From: Eonycteris spelaea
Lineage: Eukaryota > Chordata > Mammalia > Chiroptera > Pteropodidae
Direction of reading: 5' to 3'
Length of the DNA: 64,000 nucleotides
Assembly: GCA_003508835.1 (NCBI GenBank)
Contig: PUFA01000565.1
Span: 62,001 to 126,000, forward strand
Part shown: positions 25,980 to 38,176 of the stretch, piece after piece
Layout: each line of letters opens with the position of its first letter
Position numbering within the stretch: the stretch's first letter is position 1
Notes under the pieces: model-generated
The model's input: the letters and a program-made list of their open reading frames with translations, nothing else
Database searches by the model: none
Told to the model about the DNA's origin: nothing
Program-made: the position numbers and the translations under genes

Positions 25980-26760
25980 TATGAATGCAGAGAAAACTGG
26001 CAGGCTAAATTTGGGAGTTATCAGCATACAGATATGATTTAGAACCAAGTAACGGTTGAGTCTGAGAATTCCAAATTTAGCAGTTGGGCATCGCAGGTGA
26101 CTTCAGAGTGAGAATTCAGAAAACTAGGCAAGTGTTGCACCTGAAAAGCCAAGAGAGCAGCACATTTCAGTAGTATGGAGAACATTATTGACTGTGACTG
26201 AGAGGTCAAGCAAGAGAGAAAAAAAAATATTCATTGCACTTGGCATCATAAATAAGTGAGTAATTTTTACAAGAGCAGTTCCAATCTAATTGAAGTGGGT
26301 TGAAGAATGAGATGGATCCAGTGAATGAAGACAAACCTTTACTCTGAAGAACAGTGACTACACATAAAGGCCAGGAAAATGTGTGTCAAGAAAGAGGTGT
26401 TCTCTTTTTTCTGAAGAGAGAAGATAAGAAATATGCTTGTTTTTTTAATAGAAAATATTCTAGTAGAAAAAGAAAGACATAATAAAGGAGAGAGAGGGGG
26501 TAAAGGAAGGAGGGACATCCTTACTAAGGTTACAAAGTGGTTCTTTCAGCAAAAGAGAAAGATTTGATGGGAACAAAGCACTTAAATAAGGAAAGGCAGG
26601 AAAGTACAAGTGAAAGCTGGCAGGTCAGTTTGCAGAGCTATTATGAGTTAGATCTGCTTTGATAGTTCTGTTTTCTTAGTTATGGAAGTTGCGAGTAAAG
26701 TTGAGGAGTCAGTTGATGAGGAAAGGTTGGAGAATTGTTCCACAAAGAGAGATATTATAA
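25980..26760 (-). mobile_element. L2/CR1-type LINE ORF remnant, reverse orientation
   Basis: 'gactgagaggtcaagcaaga', 'ttcattgcacttggcatcat', 'aagagcagttccaatctaat' and 'gaagtgggttgaagaatgag' match antisense L2-like reverse transcriptase sequence. Heavily decayed, no open frame. Confidence 0.5.
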
Positions 26761-26787
26761 AATCCCTTTCACAGGGCCAGTTTATGC

Positions 26788-26791
<4 letters not shown>

Positions 26792-26823
<32 letters not shown>
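26792..26823 (+). repeat. Pure poly(A) tract, 32 bp
   Basis: Thirty-two uninterrupted A. No SINE or L1 3' end immediately precedes it that I recognise. Confidence 0.95.
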
Positions 26824-26825
<2 letters not shown>

Positions 26826-26949
26826 AGTTGGGGAGTGGGAAGAAAGCCTTCACCTTGTGATGAGATATATTTGGGAGGTCAGTTTCCTGTCTGATAATTA
26901 TAAACACATTATTTAGAATTAATAATTAAATTATGGTCAAATACAATAA

Positions 26950-27191
26950 ATTAATTGATTAGAAAAAAATAAGTGACTACAACAAGGAATCACAACCCGA
27001 TTACTCTACCTGGCAAGGCTAACAATTAAAATTGAACGTGAGATAAACAGCTTTCCAGACAGGAAAATGCTAAAGGAATTCATCACAGTAATCCATCACT
27101 AAAAAAAGTTAAATTTCTTTAAGAAGAAGAGGAGAAAAATGTAAAAAAGAACATAAATATGAACAATAAAACTGCTATAACTAAGTACCTA
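26950..27191 (+). mobile_element. L1 ORF1 3' end, left part of an interrupted L1
   Basis: 'attactctacctggcaaggc', 'gataaacagctttccagaca' and 'aaaggaattcatcacagtaa' are the end of ORF1 in older L1s, followed by the ORF1-ORF2 spacer. Interrupted by the insertion starting at 27207; continues at 30746. Confidence 0.8.
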
Positions 27192-27206
27192 TCAATAATC
27201 ACTTTA
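27192..27206 (+). repeat. Target-site duplication, left copy
   Basis: 15-bp direct repeat tcaataatcacttta, identical to 30731-30745, flanking the nested minus-strand L1. Confidence 0.9.
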
Positions 27207-28624
27207 TTTTTATTTACTTATTTTTTATTGTTTATTGGGATAACATTAATTAATATAATAATATAATTTTTGGATGTGCATTATTATTTGACATCTGTAT
27301 ATTCTATTGTAAGTGTAACGCTCAAAGTCCAATTTCCTTCAGCTACCATATATTTGATCCTCTTTACCCACTGCATCCTCCTGTTCCCCCCCCCACTATA
27401 TTTTACCCCTTATAACCTAATTATTCCTTCCTCCCCAACACCCCACCCTCTGGTAACCACTAGTCTTTTGTCCATGTCCACAAGTTATATGTTATATGTA
27501 TATAACTATAGTTATATAGTTCTGTTTGTCATTTTTATTTGTTGCTTTTAGGTTTATATCCCACATATAAGTGATATCATGTGATTTTTCAACTTCTTTT
27601 GTCAGGCTTATTCACCTTAGCATGATTACCTCGAGGTCCATACATAGTATCACAAATGGCAATATTTTCAGCTCTTCTTATGGCTGAGTAACATTCCATT
27701 GTACATATGTACCACAGCTTCTTTAGTAAATCATCTATCATAGGATACTTTGGTTGCTTCCATAATCTGTCCACTGTGAATAATGCTGCTATGAACATTG
27801 GTGTGCAAATATCTTTTTGGATATCGGTTTTCAAGTCTTTGGGGTAAATACCCAGTAGAGGGATTGCTGAATCATATGGTAGATCAATTCTTAGTTTTTT
27901 GAGGAACCTCTATACTGTTTTCCATAGTGTCTGTACCAATTTGCAGTCCACCAGCAGTGTATGAAAGTTCCTTTTTCTCTGCATTCTCTCCAACATTTGT
28001 TATTACTTGTCCTGTTGATTCAGCTATTCTAAAGGTGTGAGAAGTTATCTCAATGTGGTTTTGATTTGTATTTCCCTAATAGCTAGCGATGTTGATGATA
28101 TTTTCAAAATATTTGTTGGCCATTTGAATTTCTTCCTGGGAGAAGTATGTGTTCAGGTTCACTGCCATTTTTTTGATTGGATCATTTGCTTTTTTTTTTT
28201 ATTGTTATTGAGTGGTATGAGTTTTCTGTATATTTTGGATATTAGGCCCTTATCATACATTAGGCTGTTTGGATGGTTGTCTTTTACCTTGTTGAAAGTT
28301 TCATTTGCTGAGTAGAAGCTGTTTAGTTTGATGTAGTCTCATCCATTTATTTTAGCTTTTACTTCCCTTGCTTTTGAGGTCAAATTCATAAAATCCTACT
28401 TAAGTCCAAGGTCCTTGAATTTAGTTCCTAGGTTTTATTCTACGCATTTTATTGTTCCATGTCTTATATCAAGTCCTTATCCATTTTGAGTGAATTTTGG
28501 TGTGTGATTATAGTCAAAAATCTAGGTTCATTCTTTTGCAGGTGGCTTTCCAGTTTTCCCAGTAGCATTTATTGAAGAGGCTTTTCTTTCTCCACTGTGT
28601 GTTTTTTGGCATTTTTGTCGAAAT

Positions 28625-28745
28625 TATATATATATTTGTAATGTGTGGGTACCATTATAAATCTATAAAGGATAGTTATATACATATAAATATGCATATA
28701 TATCCATATATATTGTGTGTGTGTATACACACACACCACATATAG
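28625..28745. repeat. TA/TG-rich low-complexity block with a 22-bp perfect palindrome
   Basis: Mixed (TA)n, (TATG)n and (TG)n. At 28715-28736 a (GT)5 arm runs directly into a (AC)5 arm around a central AT, forming a perfect 22-bp palindrome. Lies at the internal deletion joint of the nested L1. Confidence 0.85.
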
Positions 28746-28992
28746 TTGTTCATTTTCTTCTATGTGTGGCTTATGTCCATTTGCCTTTGGGAATTTGGAT
28801 CTTTGATTCTCCCCTTTTCAGTCATATTTATCTCGATTGTCTCTATGTATGCTGAACATTCATTTCTATCGGTTGTAATTTTCTTCTTATTATTGTTTAT
28901 AATGCCTTTTCTTAGTAAGGGTTGCACTCCTCTGCTTTTATTTGCCTAATAGTCACTGTACTCCTAATTATGTATTTTTTGGTCATTTTGTT

Positions 28993-29500
28993 TTAGGTGA
29001 GCTGACCCCTTTCAATATTTCCTATAGTGCAGGACTTATAGTGGAGATCTCTCAATTTTTGTATTTCTGGAAAGCTTTCCATTTCTTCTTCATATCTAAA
29101 GAAGAACTCAGCTGGATGCATTATTCTAGGCTGGCAGTTCCTTTCACTTAGTACTTGAAATATTTGATTCTGTTTCTTTCTGGCTTGTAAGTTCTGCACT
29201 GAGAAGTCTGAGAATAATCTAATGGGTTTTCCTTTACCGATTTCTACTCCCTGGATACCTTGAGAAATCTGTCTTTGTCATTGATTTTTGATAATTTTTG
29301 TACAATGTGTCTTGGTGAATGCTTTTTGGGGTTGAGATAATTATATGTTCTGTTGACTTCTTTAACTCCAAGCTATAGTTAATTCATTAGATTTGGGAAT
29401 TTTTCATCAATTATTTGTCTGAAAATGCTTTCTAGTCCCTAGTCCTATTTCTCATCTTTGATATTGCCCATTATTCTTATATTTCTTCTCCTGATGATAT
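28993..29500 (-). pseudogene. Broken L1 ORF1 in the nested element
   Basis: The minus-strand piece at 28993-29199 reads NLQARKKQNQIFQVLSERN, then CQPRIMHPAEFFFRYEEE and FPEIQKLRD. This is the ORF1p C-terminal domain (LQARR ... NFQPRISYPAKLSF ... in the human family). Frameshifted upstream. Confidence 0.75.
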
Positions 29501-29666
29501 CAGCTAGTTCTTGAATTTCTTTTCATTATTTTTCATTTTTCGGTTTCTCTCTTCTTCTTTCTGATTTATTTCTCGATTTCTGTCTTCGATATCACTGATC
29601 ATTTCCTTCATTTGGTTGATTGTGTTTCCCAAGCTTGCTATATGCTATATCATTTTTTTTAGCTCT

Positions 29667-29717
29667 TGCAGGGTGGTTTGTTTTGTTTTTTTGTTTTGTT
29701 TTGTTTTGTTTTGTTTT
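29667..29717 (+). repeat. (GTTTT)n pentanucleotide tract
   Basis: Repeated GTTTT units with one longer T run, within the minus-strand L1 5'UTR/ORF1 region. Confidence 0.85.
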
Positions 29718-30730
29718 AATCTCCAGAAGATCTATTCTGTTCTTTTGGAGGGTTTAAATCTCCTTGCTCTGCTCATTTAGTTGTTTTTTTTTTTTTTTTT
29801 TCAATTCCTGAATTTGTTGATATGACTCCTTTTGGAACTCACATTGTTTTTTCAGAAGTACAATCCTGAATCTCTGTTAGTTAGGTTGCGCATTTCTACA
29901 TATGTAAGTTTATTTTCTGGAGATTTTTCTCTTTTTTTCCTGAGATGCCTTGTCAACTTGATTGTTCATGGTGTTTAATGGACTATTTCTCCACCTGAGC
30001 ATTCATGGAAAGGTATTGTTTTTTACAGAAAAAAAAAAGATTTATTATATGAAGTCTTTCCTTAACCTTTTGAAAAGAAGGTGTTTGTCTTTTGGTTTCC
30101 AGTAGGTGGTGGCTAAGCTTCTTGGATCCCTTCTTTACATAAAGCCTTAAAAAATGCCTTGTTATTTTCTGATAGATATTTAATCACCCTTGCTACCCTC
30201 AGTTTCAGTCTCTGTCAGTGTTAGCAATAGTTTCGGTAGTATTTGCTCAGATTCCTCTGGAGCTCTGTATTGTTTGGTCTCAGAGGGTATGCGGGGAGTG
30301 GCCCTCTGGGTTGGTGGCTGGGGACTCAGCTTATCCTTGGTTTTGCAACTAGGGCTGGTAAAAATGAAACCATTCTTTTCTGTTGTGCACTTCTTTGCCT
30401 CCTGCCCTGATGACTAGTCCCTGCCACTGGCTGGCCACAGGGAATCACAGCTTTCCCAGGCAGGTCTTTTCAGGGAACTTGCTGCTCCTTCTTCCCTTCC
30501 CTCCTCCTATAGGTAGCTGTGGCAGCTGCAAGAGGCAGCTTTTTATTTCTCCCAGTCACTGCCTGAAACCCAGGGTCATGACCTGTGGTATATCTTATGC
30601 ACGATCTTATGCTGAGACATGCTGGTGTGCATTTTTGTTGTTTTTGTTGAGTTTAGATGTTCAGCTTGTTGTTGTCTCAAGGGGAGAGATCTGGGGATGC
30701 CTCTCACTCCTCCATGTTTCCAAAGATCCT

Positions 30731-30745
30731 TCAATAATCACTTTA
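30731..30745 (+). repeat. Target-site duplication, right copy
   Basis: Second copy of tcaataatcacttta (see 27192-27206). Confidence 0.9.
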
Positions 30746-33252
30746 AATGTAAATGAATTAAATGCTCCAATAAAAAGAGATATGCTAGCTGAATGGGTAA
30801 GAAAATAAGACCCATATATATTGTATCTACAAGAGCCTCACTTCAGATCAAATGACCTGAGAGTAATGAAAGAATGGAAAAAGATATTTCATGCAAATCA
30901 AAATTAAAAGAAAAAAAGCTGGGATAGCCATACTTATATCAGACAAAATGGACTTCAAAACACTGGCTATAATAAGTGACAAAGAATAACATTACATAAT
31001 GATAATGGGATCAATCCAACAAGAGTCTATAATGCTTGTAAACATTTATTCACCCAACATAGGAACACCTAAATATATAAAGCAAATATTAACTAATGTA
31101 AAAGGAGAAATTGATGGCAATACAGTCATAGTATGAAATTTTAAATTCCCATTGACATGTATGAATAGATCTTCCAGACAGAAAATCAATAAGGAAACAG
31201 TGGCCTTAAGTGACATATTAAATCAGGAGGATTTAATTGATATTATTAGAGCACTTCACTACAAAACAGCAAAATATACATTCTTCTCAAGTGCACATGG
31301 ACCATTTTCCAAGATCAATCACATGTTAGGACACAAAACATCTCAATAAATTTAAGAACATTGAAATTATATCAAGTGTCTTCTCTAAACCACCAGTGGT
31401 ATGGAAGTAGAAATCAATTATGAAAAAATAAGCTGAAAAACAAACACATGGATGCTAAATAACATGCTACTAAACAATGAATGGGTTAATAATGAGATCA
31501 AAGAAGAAATTAAAAAGATACCTAGAGACAAATGAAATGAAACACAATGACTCAAAATTTATGGGACACAGCAAAAGCAGTCCTAAGAGGGAAATTCATA
31601 ACAATACAGGCCTACCCCAAGGAACAAGAAAAAGCTTCAAATAAACAATCTAACCAGACACCTAAAGGAACTAGAAAAAGAATAGCAAATAAGCTCTAAA
31701 GTTAGTAGAATGAGGGAAATAATAAAGATCAAGCAGAAATAAATGAAATTGAGTCTGGAAAAAAAGATTAATAAAAGCAAGAACTGGTTCTTTTGAAAAG
31801 ACAAGCAAAATTAATAAACCTGTAACCAGTCTCATCAAGAAAATAGAGAGAGGACTCAAATAAATAAAATCAAAAATGAAAGAGAAGTGACAACAGATGC
31901 TACAGAAGTACAAAGAAAATATAAAAAAATACTGTGAACAATTATATGCCAACAAATTTGAGAATCTGGGAGAAATGGATAATCCTAAAAATATACAATC
32001 TTCCAAGGTTGAATGAAGGAGAAAATCTGAACAGATTACTACTAATGAAATTGAATCAGTAATCAAAAATTCCCCACAAACAAAAGTCCTGTATAAGATA
32101 GCTTCACAGGTGAATTTTACCAAACAGTCAAAGAAGAATTAACACCTATCCTTCTCAAACTATTCCAAAAAATTAAAGAGGATGGAAGATTCCCAAGCTT
32201 GTTTTTATGAGTCCAACATTACCCTGATTTCAAACCAGACAAAAATGTTTACAAAAATTATAGGCCAATATTATTAATGAATGTAGATGTAAAATTCTCA
32301 ACAAAATATTAGCAAACAGAATTCAGTAATACACTAAAAAGACCATACACCGTAATTAAGTGGGATTTATTTTTGGGATGCAAGATTTATTCAATATCCA
32401 CAAATCAACGAATATAATTCATCACACAAACAAATAAAGGATAAATTTATAAGATCCTATCAATAGATGCAGAAAAAACATTTAACGAAATCCAGCATCC
32501 ATTGATAATTTTTTTAAAAAAAATCTCAGAAAGGTTTGAATAAAGGGACAATAACTCAACCTAATTAAGGCCATATGTGACAAAACCCAGAGCTATTATC
32601 ATATTCAATGATGAAAAAGCTAAATGTGTTTTTCTTATGATTAGGAAGAAGGCAAGGATGTCCATTTTTACCATTTCTATTCAATACAGTATTGGAAGTT
32701 CTCATCACAGCAATCAGAGAACAACAAAATAAATAAAAGCCATCTAAATTGGAAAAAAAGTATAACTATCATTATTTACAGATGACACGATATTATATAG
32801 AGAACACTTTAAAGATTCCACAAAAAAAAAAAATCATAGTAGAACTGGAAAATGATTTCAGTTAAGTAGCAGAATAAAAATTAATATTCAGAAATTGGTT
32901 GCATTTCTACACACTAAAATGAGTCATCAGAAAGGAATTAATAAATAATTTCTTTAATAATTGCATCAAAAATGCCTAAGAATAAATTTAACCAAAAGAG
33001 GTAAAAGACTCAGAAAATTATAGATGTTGAATAAAGAAATTGAAGAAGATATGAATAAATGGAGGCATATATTTTTCTCATGAATATAAATAATTAATAT
33101 CATTAAAATGTCCAAAGTAATATATAGATTCAATGCAATCACTATCAAAATACCAATGACATTTTTCATGAAATTTGAACAAATGATCCTAAAAGTTATA
33201 TGGAGTCACAAAAGATCACGAATAGCCATGGCAATCTTGAGAAAGAAGAACA
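30746..33252 (+). mobile_element. L1 ORF2 region, right part of the interrupted L1
   Basis: Continues the L1 of 26950-27191 directly after the duplication: ORF2 start (aatgtaaatgaattaaatgc), endonuclease and reverse transcriptase, then ends at about 33252, where different sequence begins, before the C-terminal region. The piece at 31152-31349 shows endonuclease residues ALHYKTAKYTFFSSAHGPFS and KINHMLG. The polymerase motif near 32775-32795 is mutated (LFTDDT in place of LFADDM). Confidence 0.8.
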
Positions 33253-34375
33253 AAGATGCCTAAGGAATCTGCCCTGTGGGTTTTGTTTTCTGTGGAGGTG
33301 GTTGAGTGGTACTCTTGTGTGGTCTGAAGCTGGCTATCAGGTGTGTTTATTCTGAGGCCTGTTAAGAGGGTTTCTGGTGCAGACCCAAGATATAACCCGT
33401 GCCCTGCCTGGGGTCACCTGGTGAGTCACTAAGCAATCTGCAAATGGCCCCCACTCATGTTAGGCTTAGAGGTACCTCAAGAGGCTAAGCTGCAAACCAA
33501 GGCCAGCAACCCCTAGTGCCACACTTGGGGCTGCTTAGCAAGAGGTATGGGGCATACCAAGGCCAAATGCTGCTTATTTGGATTTTGTGAACCTTTTAGA
33601 TATTTTAGAAAAGTCCTCAGCATGAGCCAAGATGCCATTTGTGTGAAAAAGCCACTGGAAATGGCTTGGATGGGTCTGAAAATTTGGGTGGGGTGAAATC
33701 TCTGGGAATCACCAGGGTAGGGTGAAATGATGTTAGCCAGGATGATGGAGACTCAGATATTGTGGCTGTCTGCATCTGCGCATTGGCTGTGCAGAGGGCT
33801 TGACAAAAACAATGGCTTTCTGCTGCACTTTTTTGTTGTTGTTGTTGGAGACACCTGTGCCATCCAGCCCTTGTCCTGAAGCCAGTCAATTCAGTTTTTA
33901 CTGTATGGCCCTTGTGCCTTTCAATTTGATGCCCCACACAGTGGAGCTCAGAGCAAGTGAGTCTGTCAGCAAGTAAGTCCATGTGCAGGCCCTTTAAGAA
34001 GATCACCTGGCTCTCCAACAGCCCTCTGTCTCACTCAGCTACAATCTCTGTTGATTTTCGCAGCCAGAAGTTATCAGAAATTTTCTTTTGGCACTGAAGT
34101 CCTGGATTGGGGAGATTGGTGTGAGGCTTGGTTTCAGGGTGGACCTCCACAGTTGATGTATTCCTCCAATATTTAACCATAATTGCATGGGTGACGCCAA
34201 CCCTTTCTACTCTTCTCCACGCTTCCTACCAGTCTCCATGAGACGTCTGTATATCCTTTAGATATAGGATTCCTTGTACAGCTAGACTTCAGGTGATTCT
34301 CAATGATTATTGTTTTGTAGTTCAGTTGTATTTTGATATCTGCGAGAGGAGGCAAACACATCATTTACCTATTCC
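33253..34375 (-). mobile_element. GC-richer repeat, possibly an antisense L1 5'UTR
   Basis: This 1.1-kb block is clearly GC-richer than its neighbours, with L1 sequence on both sides. The right end (gaggaggcaaacacatcatt, then tacctattccactgaact) resembles the reverse complement of an L1 start of the 'gatggcggcgtaggtaaac' type. A (TTG)n lies at 33834-33847. Small open frames (33617-34018 minus) show no recognised domain. An unrecognised retroviral fragment is the alternative. Confidence 0.4.
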
Positions 34376-34394
34376 ACTGAACTAGAACAGTACC

Positions 34395-35470
34395 TAGTTT
34401 TTCAATATACCAAATAACTGGCTGGGATTTTTGACTGGGTTTGCACTAAATAAATAGATTATGTTTGGAGGGACTGGGAACTTGACAATATTGAAGTCTT
34501 CCTATCAAGGAATATGGAATAATCTTCATTTATTAGTTCTGCCTTTATATTTTTCATTGAGTTTTGTAGTTTTTCTCTATAGGTCCTGCACATATTTCAT
34601 AGTATTTATACCCAAATATTTCATTTTGGGGGATACTAATGTAAAGTAATATGTTTTTAATTTTAATTTCCATTTGTTTATTGCTGGTATATAGAAAAAC
34701 AATTGATTTTTGCATATTACTTGTATCCAGCAACCTTGCTATAAATCGCATATTATTCCAGGCAGTTTTTTTGATGTTTCCTTTAGGTTTTCTAATGTAA
34801 ACGATACTATCTGTGAACAAGATAGTTTTATTACTTTATTCTCAATCTATACCTTTTTTTTCATGTCTTGTTCATTAGCATTTCCAATATGACTTAAAAA
34901 AGAAGCAGTGGTAGGAGACATCTTTGCATTATTCCTAATTTTACAGGAAGTTTCTAGTTTTCTTTATTAACTATGATGTTAGTTGAAAGTTTTTGCACAT
35001 ATTGTTTACCATGTTGTGAAGCTCTTCTCTAAACCTGGTTTCCTGAGATCAATGAATGAGTGTTGCAATGTGTGAAAATGCTTCTGCATCTATGATATGA
35101 CCAAAGGATTTTCTTAAACTTGTTGATGCAATAAAAATACAATAATTTTTTTCATTTGTTGGAGACAGCTTTGCATATCTGGAATAAATTACACTTGGTC
35201 TGACATATAATTCTTTTTAATACTTATTGTATTAAATTTGCTAATACTGAGTTGAGGGATTTTGTATGTGAGTTAATGAGAAATATTGCTCTGCAGATTT
35301 CCTAAAATGTCTTTTTTCTGGTTTTGGTATTAGAATAATGTAAGCCATAGAATGAGTTATGATGTATTCCTGTGCTTTTTTCTTTTGAAAAGAGATACTA
35401 GACAATTGGTATAATTTTTTTTCCCTTAAATGTTTGGTAGAATTCAACAGCTCATCTGGTCCTGGTACTT
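34395..35470 (-). mobile_element. L1 ORF2 fragment, reverse orientation
   Basis: Antisense ORF2 reverse transcriptase text: 'tgacaatattgaagtcttcc', 'attgagttttgtagtttttc', 'tgtatccagcaaccttgcta' and 'ggttttggtattagaataat'. Many stops on the coding strand. Confidence 0.75.
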
Positions 35471-35514
35471 TTCTCTTTTGGAACGGTTATTAATTATGAA
35501 TTAAGTTTTTAATT

Positions 35515-37232
35515 TTATTTTTTCAATTAGAGTTGATAGTCCAATATTATTTTATATTAATTTCAATGTGTACAGCATAGTGATTAGAAATTTTGTATGA
35601 TTTATGAAGCGAATTACCCCCAATTAGTCTAGTACTCAACTGGCATTAAACAAAGTTATTACAATATTGTTAACTATATCCTCTGTGCTGTACTTAACAT
35701 TTCAATGGCCTAACCTGTAACTACTAATTTGTACTTCTTAATTCTTTCTCTTTTACACCCAGCCCCCAAACCTCTCCTATCCAGTAACCATCAGTTTGTT
35801 CTCTATATTTATGATCTGTTTCTGTTTGTTTGTTGTTTGTTTTGTATAAATTTCTCTTTAGATTTCACATATAAGGAAGATCATGTGGTATGTGTTTTAT
35901 CTACCTATCTGAGGAATTAGCTTAATACCCTCTAGGGCCATACATGTTGTCCTAATGGTGAGATTTCATTTTTTAATGGCTGAGTAATATTATATTTTAT
36001 ATATGTGCCACTTCTTCTTTATCCAATCACCTGTAAATGGGCACTTGATTTTTTTCCATATCTTGGCTACTGTAAAAAGTGCTGCTGAGAAATAGGGGTG
36101 CATATATCTTTTAAAAATTAATGTTTTTGGATTTCTTTGGATAAATACCAGAAGTAGAATTGTTGGGCTCTAAGGTAGCTTTATATTTTAATTTTTTAGG
36201 AACCTCCAAATTGTTTTTCCACACTGGCTGCACCAGTTTGCAATCTTACTAACACTGCACAAGGGTTCCTTTTACATCTTTGCCAACAGTTGTTGTTTTT
36301 TCATTTATTGATGATAGCCATTTTGACACGTTAGGTGATATTTCATTGTGCTTTTAATTTGCATTCCACTGATAATTCGTGACATTGAGCATCTTTATTG
36401 TCTTTTGGCTATCTGTATATCCACTTCGGAGAAATGCCAATTCAGGTTCCCTGCCCACTTTTTAATTGGATTGTTTGTTTCTTGATGTTAAGTTCTATGA
36501 GTTCTTTATAAATTTTGGATATTAACCCTTTTACCAGACATATCATTGGAAAATATCTTTCTCCCATTCAGTAGGTTGATTTCAATCATTTTATTGATGA
36601 TTTCCTGTGCTGTGCAATAAACTTAAGTTTACTGCAGTCCCATTTGTTATTTTTTTCCTTTGTTTCTCTTGCCTGACAAGATGTATCAGAAAAAAATGTT
36701 ATTAAGAACAATGGCAGAGAGTTTGCTGCCTATGTTTTTCTTCTAGGAGTTTATGGTTTTGAGTCTTACTTTTAAGTTTTCAGTCCATTTTTGAGTTTAT
36801 TTATTTTTATGGTGTAAAAATGTGGTCCAGTTTTATTTTTTGATGCATCTCTTGAACTTTCCTAACACCATTATTAAATAGAATGTTCTTAATCCATTGT
36901 ATATTTTTGCCTCCTTTGTCATAGATTAAATGACTATATAGGTGTAGGTTTATTTCTGGGCTGTCTATTCTGCTCCATTGGTCTATGTGTCTTTTTTTAT
37001 GACACTACCATAATGTTCATGGCTATACTTGTAGTATAACTTGATATCACTGGTGTGATACCTTCAATTTTGTTCGTCTTTATCAAGTATACTGGGGCTA
37101 TTTAGGATCTTTTGTAATTCCATATTTATTTTAGTATTATTGGTTCTAGTTCTCTGAAAAATGCCATTGGCATTTTGATATGAATTGCATTAAATCTATA
37201 GATTGCTTTGGGTAGTATGGACATGTTTTTTT
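35515..37232 (-). mobile_element. L1 3' part, reverse orientation
   Basis: Starts with an antisense L1MA/MB-like 3' end (agttgatagtccaatattat; tctagtactcaactggcatt). It continues through the antisense ORF2 C-terminus (cttctttatccaatcacctg; ccatttgttatttttttcct) to thumb-region sequence near 37230 (gcattaaatctatagattgc). Confidence 0.8.
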
Positions 37233-37610
37233 TTTTAAATAATTTAAAGTTTTTTTAATTATAGTTGGCAATACAATATTATATTAGTTTCAGGTGTACA
37301 ACACAGTGATCAGATGTAACTCACAAAGTGATCACTCTCAGTAAATATCTAGTACCCATCTGACACCATACATAGTTATTCAAATCTTACTGACTATATT
37401 TCTTATGCTATATTTTATATCTCAATGACTATTTTGTAATTACAATTTTGTACTCCTTAATCCCTTTATTATCTGTATTTATGAGTTTATTTGTTTTTTG
37501 TTGTTCTTCTTCTTTAGATTTCCACATGTACATAAAATTACATGAATTTATTTTTCTCTAAACTGACCTACTCCACTAGTACAATACACTCTAGGTCCAT
37601 CAGGAATTGG
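37233..37610 (-). mobile_element. Second L1 3' end, reverse orientation
   Basis: A separate antisense L1 tail: 'tatattagtttcaggtgtac', 'aacacagtgatcagatgtaa', 'atctagtacccatctgacac'. It repeats the same 3'UTR part as the element starting at 35515, so this is another insertion. Confidence 0.75.
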
Positions 37611-38149
37611 ATCCTTTGTTTACTCAAATGTAAAATAAAATAGCACCCTGACAGAACTAAGGTAAATCAAATGCAAAGAGGCATTAGATACTTTGTAAAG
37701 TGTAAAACACTATGTATTTCAGTTGTCATCTTCACTGTTTCTGTTGCCCTCTTCTGTTCTCTACTTGCCACATAAAATGATAATATGGATACTGTTGTGA
37801 GGGTGTTCCATCTTATCCTGTAACTAATTTATCTCTTGTTTGTGCTCTCTTACCAAGGTTTCAGATAGGCTTGAATTCGCATGTGACAAAAGAATATTGC
37901 TTTAAGGTACCAGAGGGGAAGACCCTTTGTTATAAAGAGACCACCTCCTCTGCAAACTGCAAGTAGATCTCTCATACTCCCAACTACCAAAAAAGCCCAT
38001 GAGAGCTGTGTCCACCTTTCCTTGCCTAGTGGATAGGTTTGAGCCTTGTCTCAGCCCTCTATTTTCCTTTGGAAACCTTTTTTTTTTTTAACATTCAGAA
38101 GATTTTTGGCACTATGAGCCAGAAGATGATACCCACACTCTGACTTTGA
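37611..38149. other. Unassigned sequence downstream of HEPH
   Basis: No gene or repeat family recognised. It may include the real end of the HEPH transcript if a later poly(A) site is used. Confidence 0.4.
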
Positions 38150-38170
38150 GGCTTCCTCTGGGACAGCTTT

Positions 38171-38176
38171 TTTATT
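38171..38176 (-). terminator. HEPH: Candidate HEPH poly(A) signal AATAAA
   Basis: Canonical AATAAA on the minus strand about 870 bases after the HEPH stop, with a GT-rich downstream element 20-50 bases on. A variant ATTAAA at 38349-38344 is an alternative earlier site. Confidence 0.5.

Larger units (their letters stand above)
27207..30730 (-). mobile_element. Nested minus-strand L1, internally deleted (3.5 kb)
   Basis: Reverse-orientation L1 inserted into a plus-strand L1, with an identical 15-bp target-site duplication. Reading the minus strand from 30730: 5'UTR (ggaaacatggaggagtgaga), ORF1 to about 28900, ORF1-ORF2 spacer, then a break at about 28640-28745 where TA/TG-rich sequence replaces the endonuclease and most of the reverse transcriptase. 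The ORF2 C-terminus and 3' end follow, to T-rich sequence at 27207. The 5' start resembles that of the L1 at 49.4 kb. Confidence 0.85.

Noticed and set aside
28715..28736. Palindrome as a terminator or origin-like element
   Set aside because: It is a (GT)n/(AC)n junction in low-complexity sequence in a mammalian genome; a simple-repeat origin is sufficient.
30190..30808. Plus-strand frames of 75 and 141 codons
   Set aside because: They lie antisense in the GC-richer 5'UTR of the nested minus-strand L1 and cross its border with the host L1.
33617..34018. A 133-codon minus-strand frame as a possible gene
   Set aside because: It contains a Q run from (TTG)n and lies in a repeat block between L1 pieces, with no recognised domain or splice structure.
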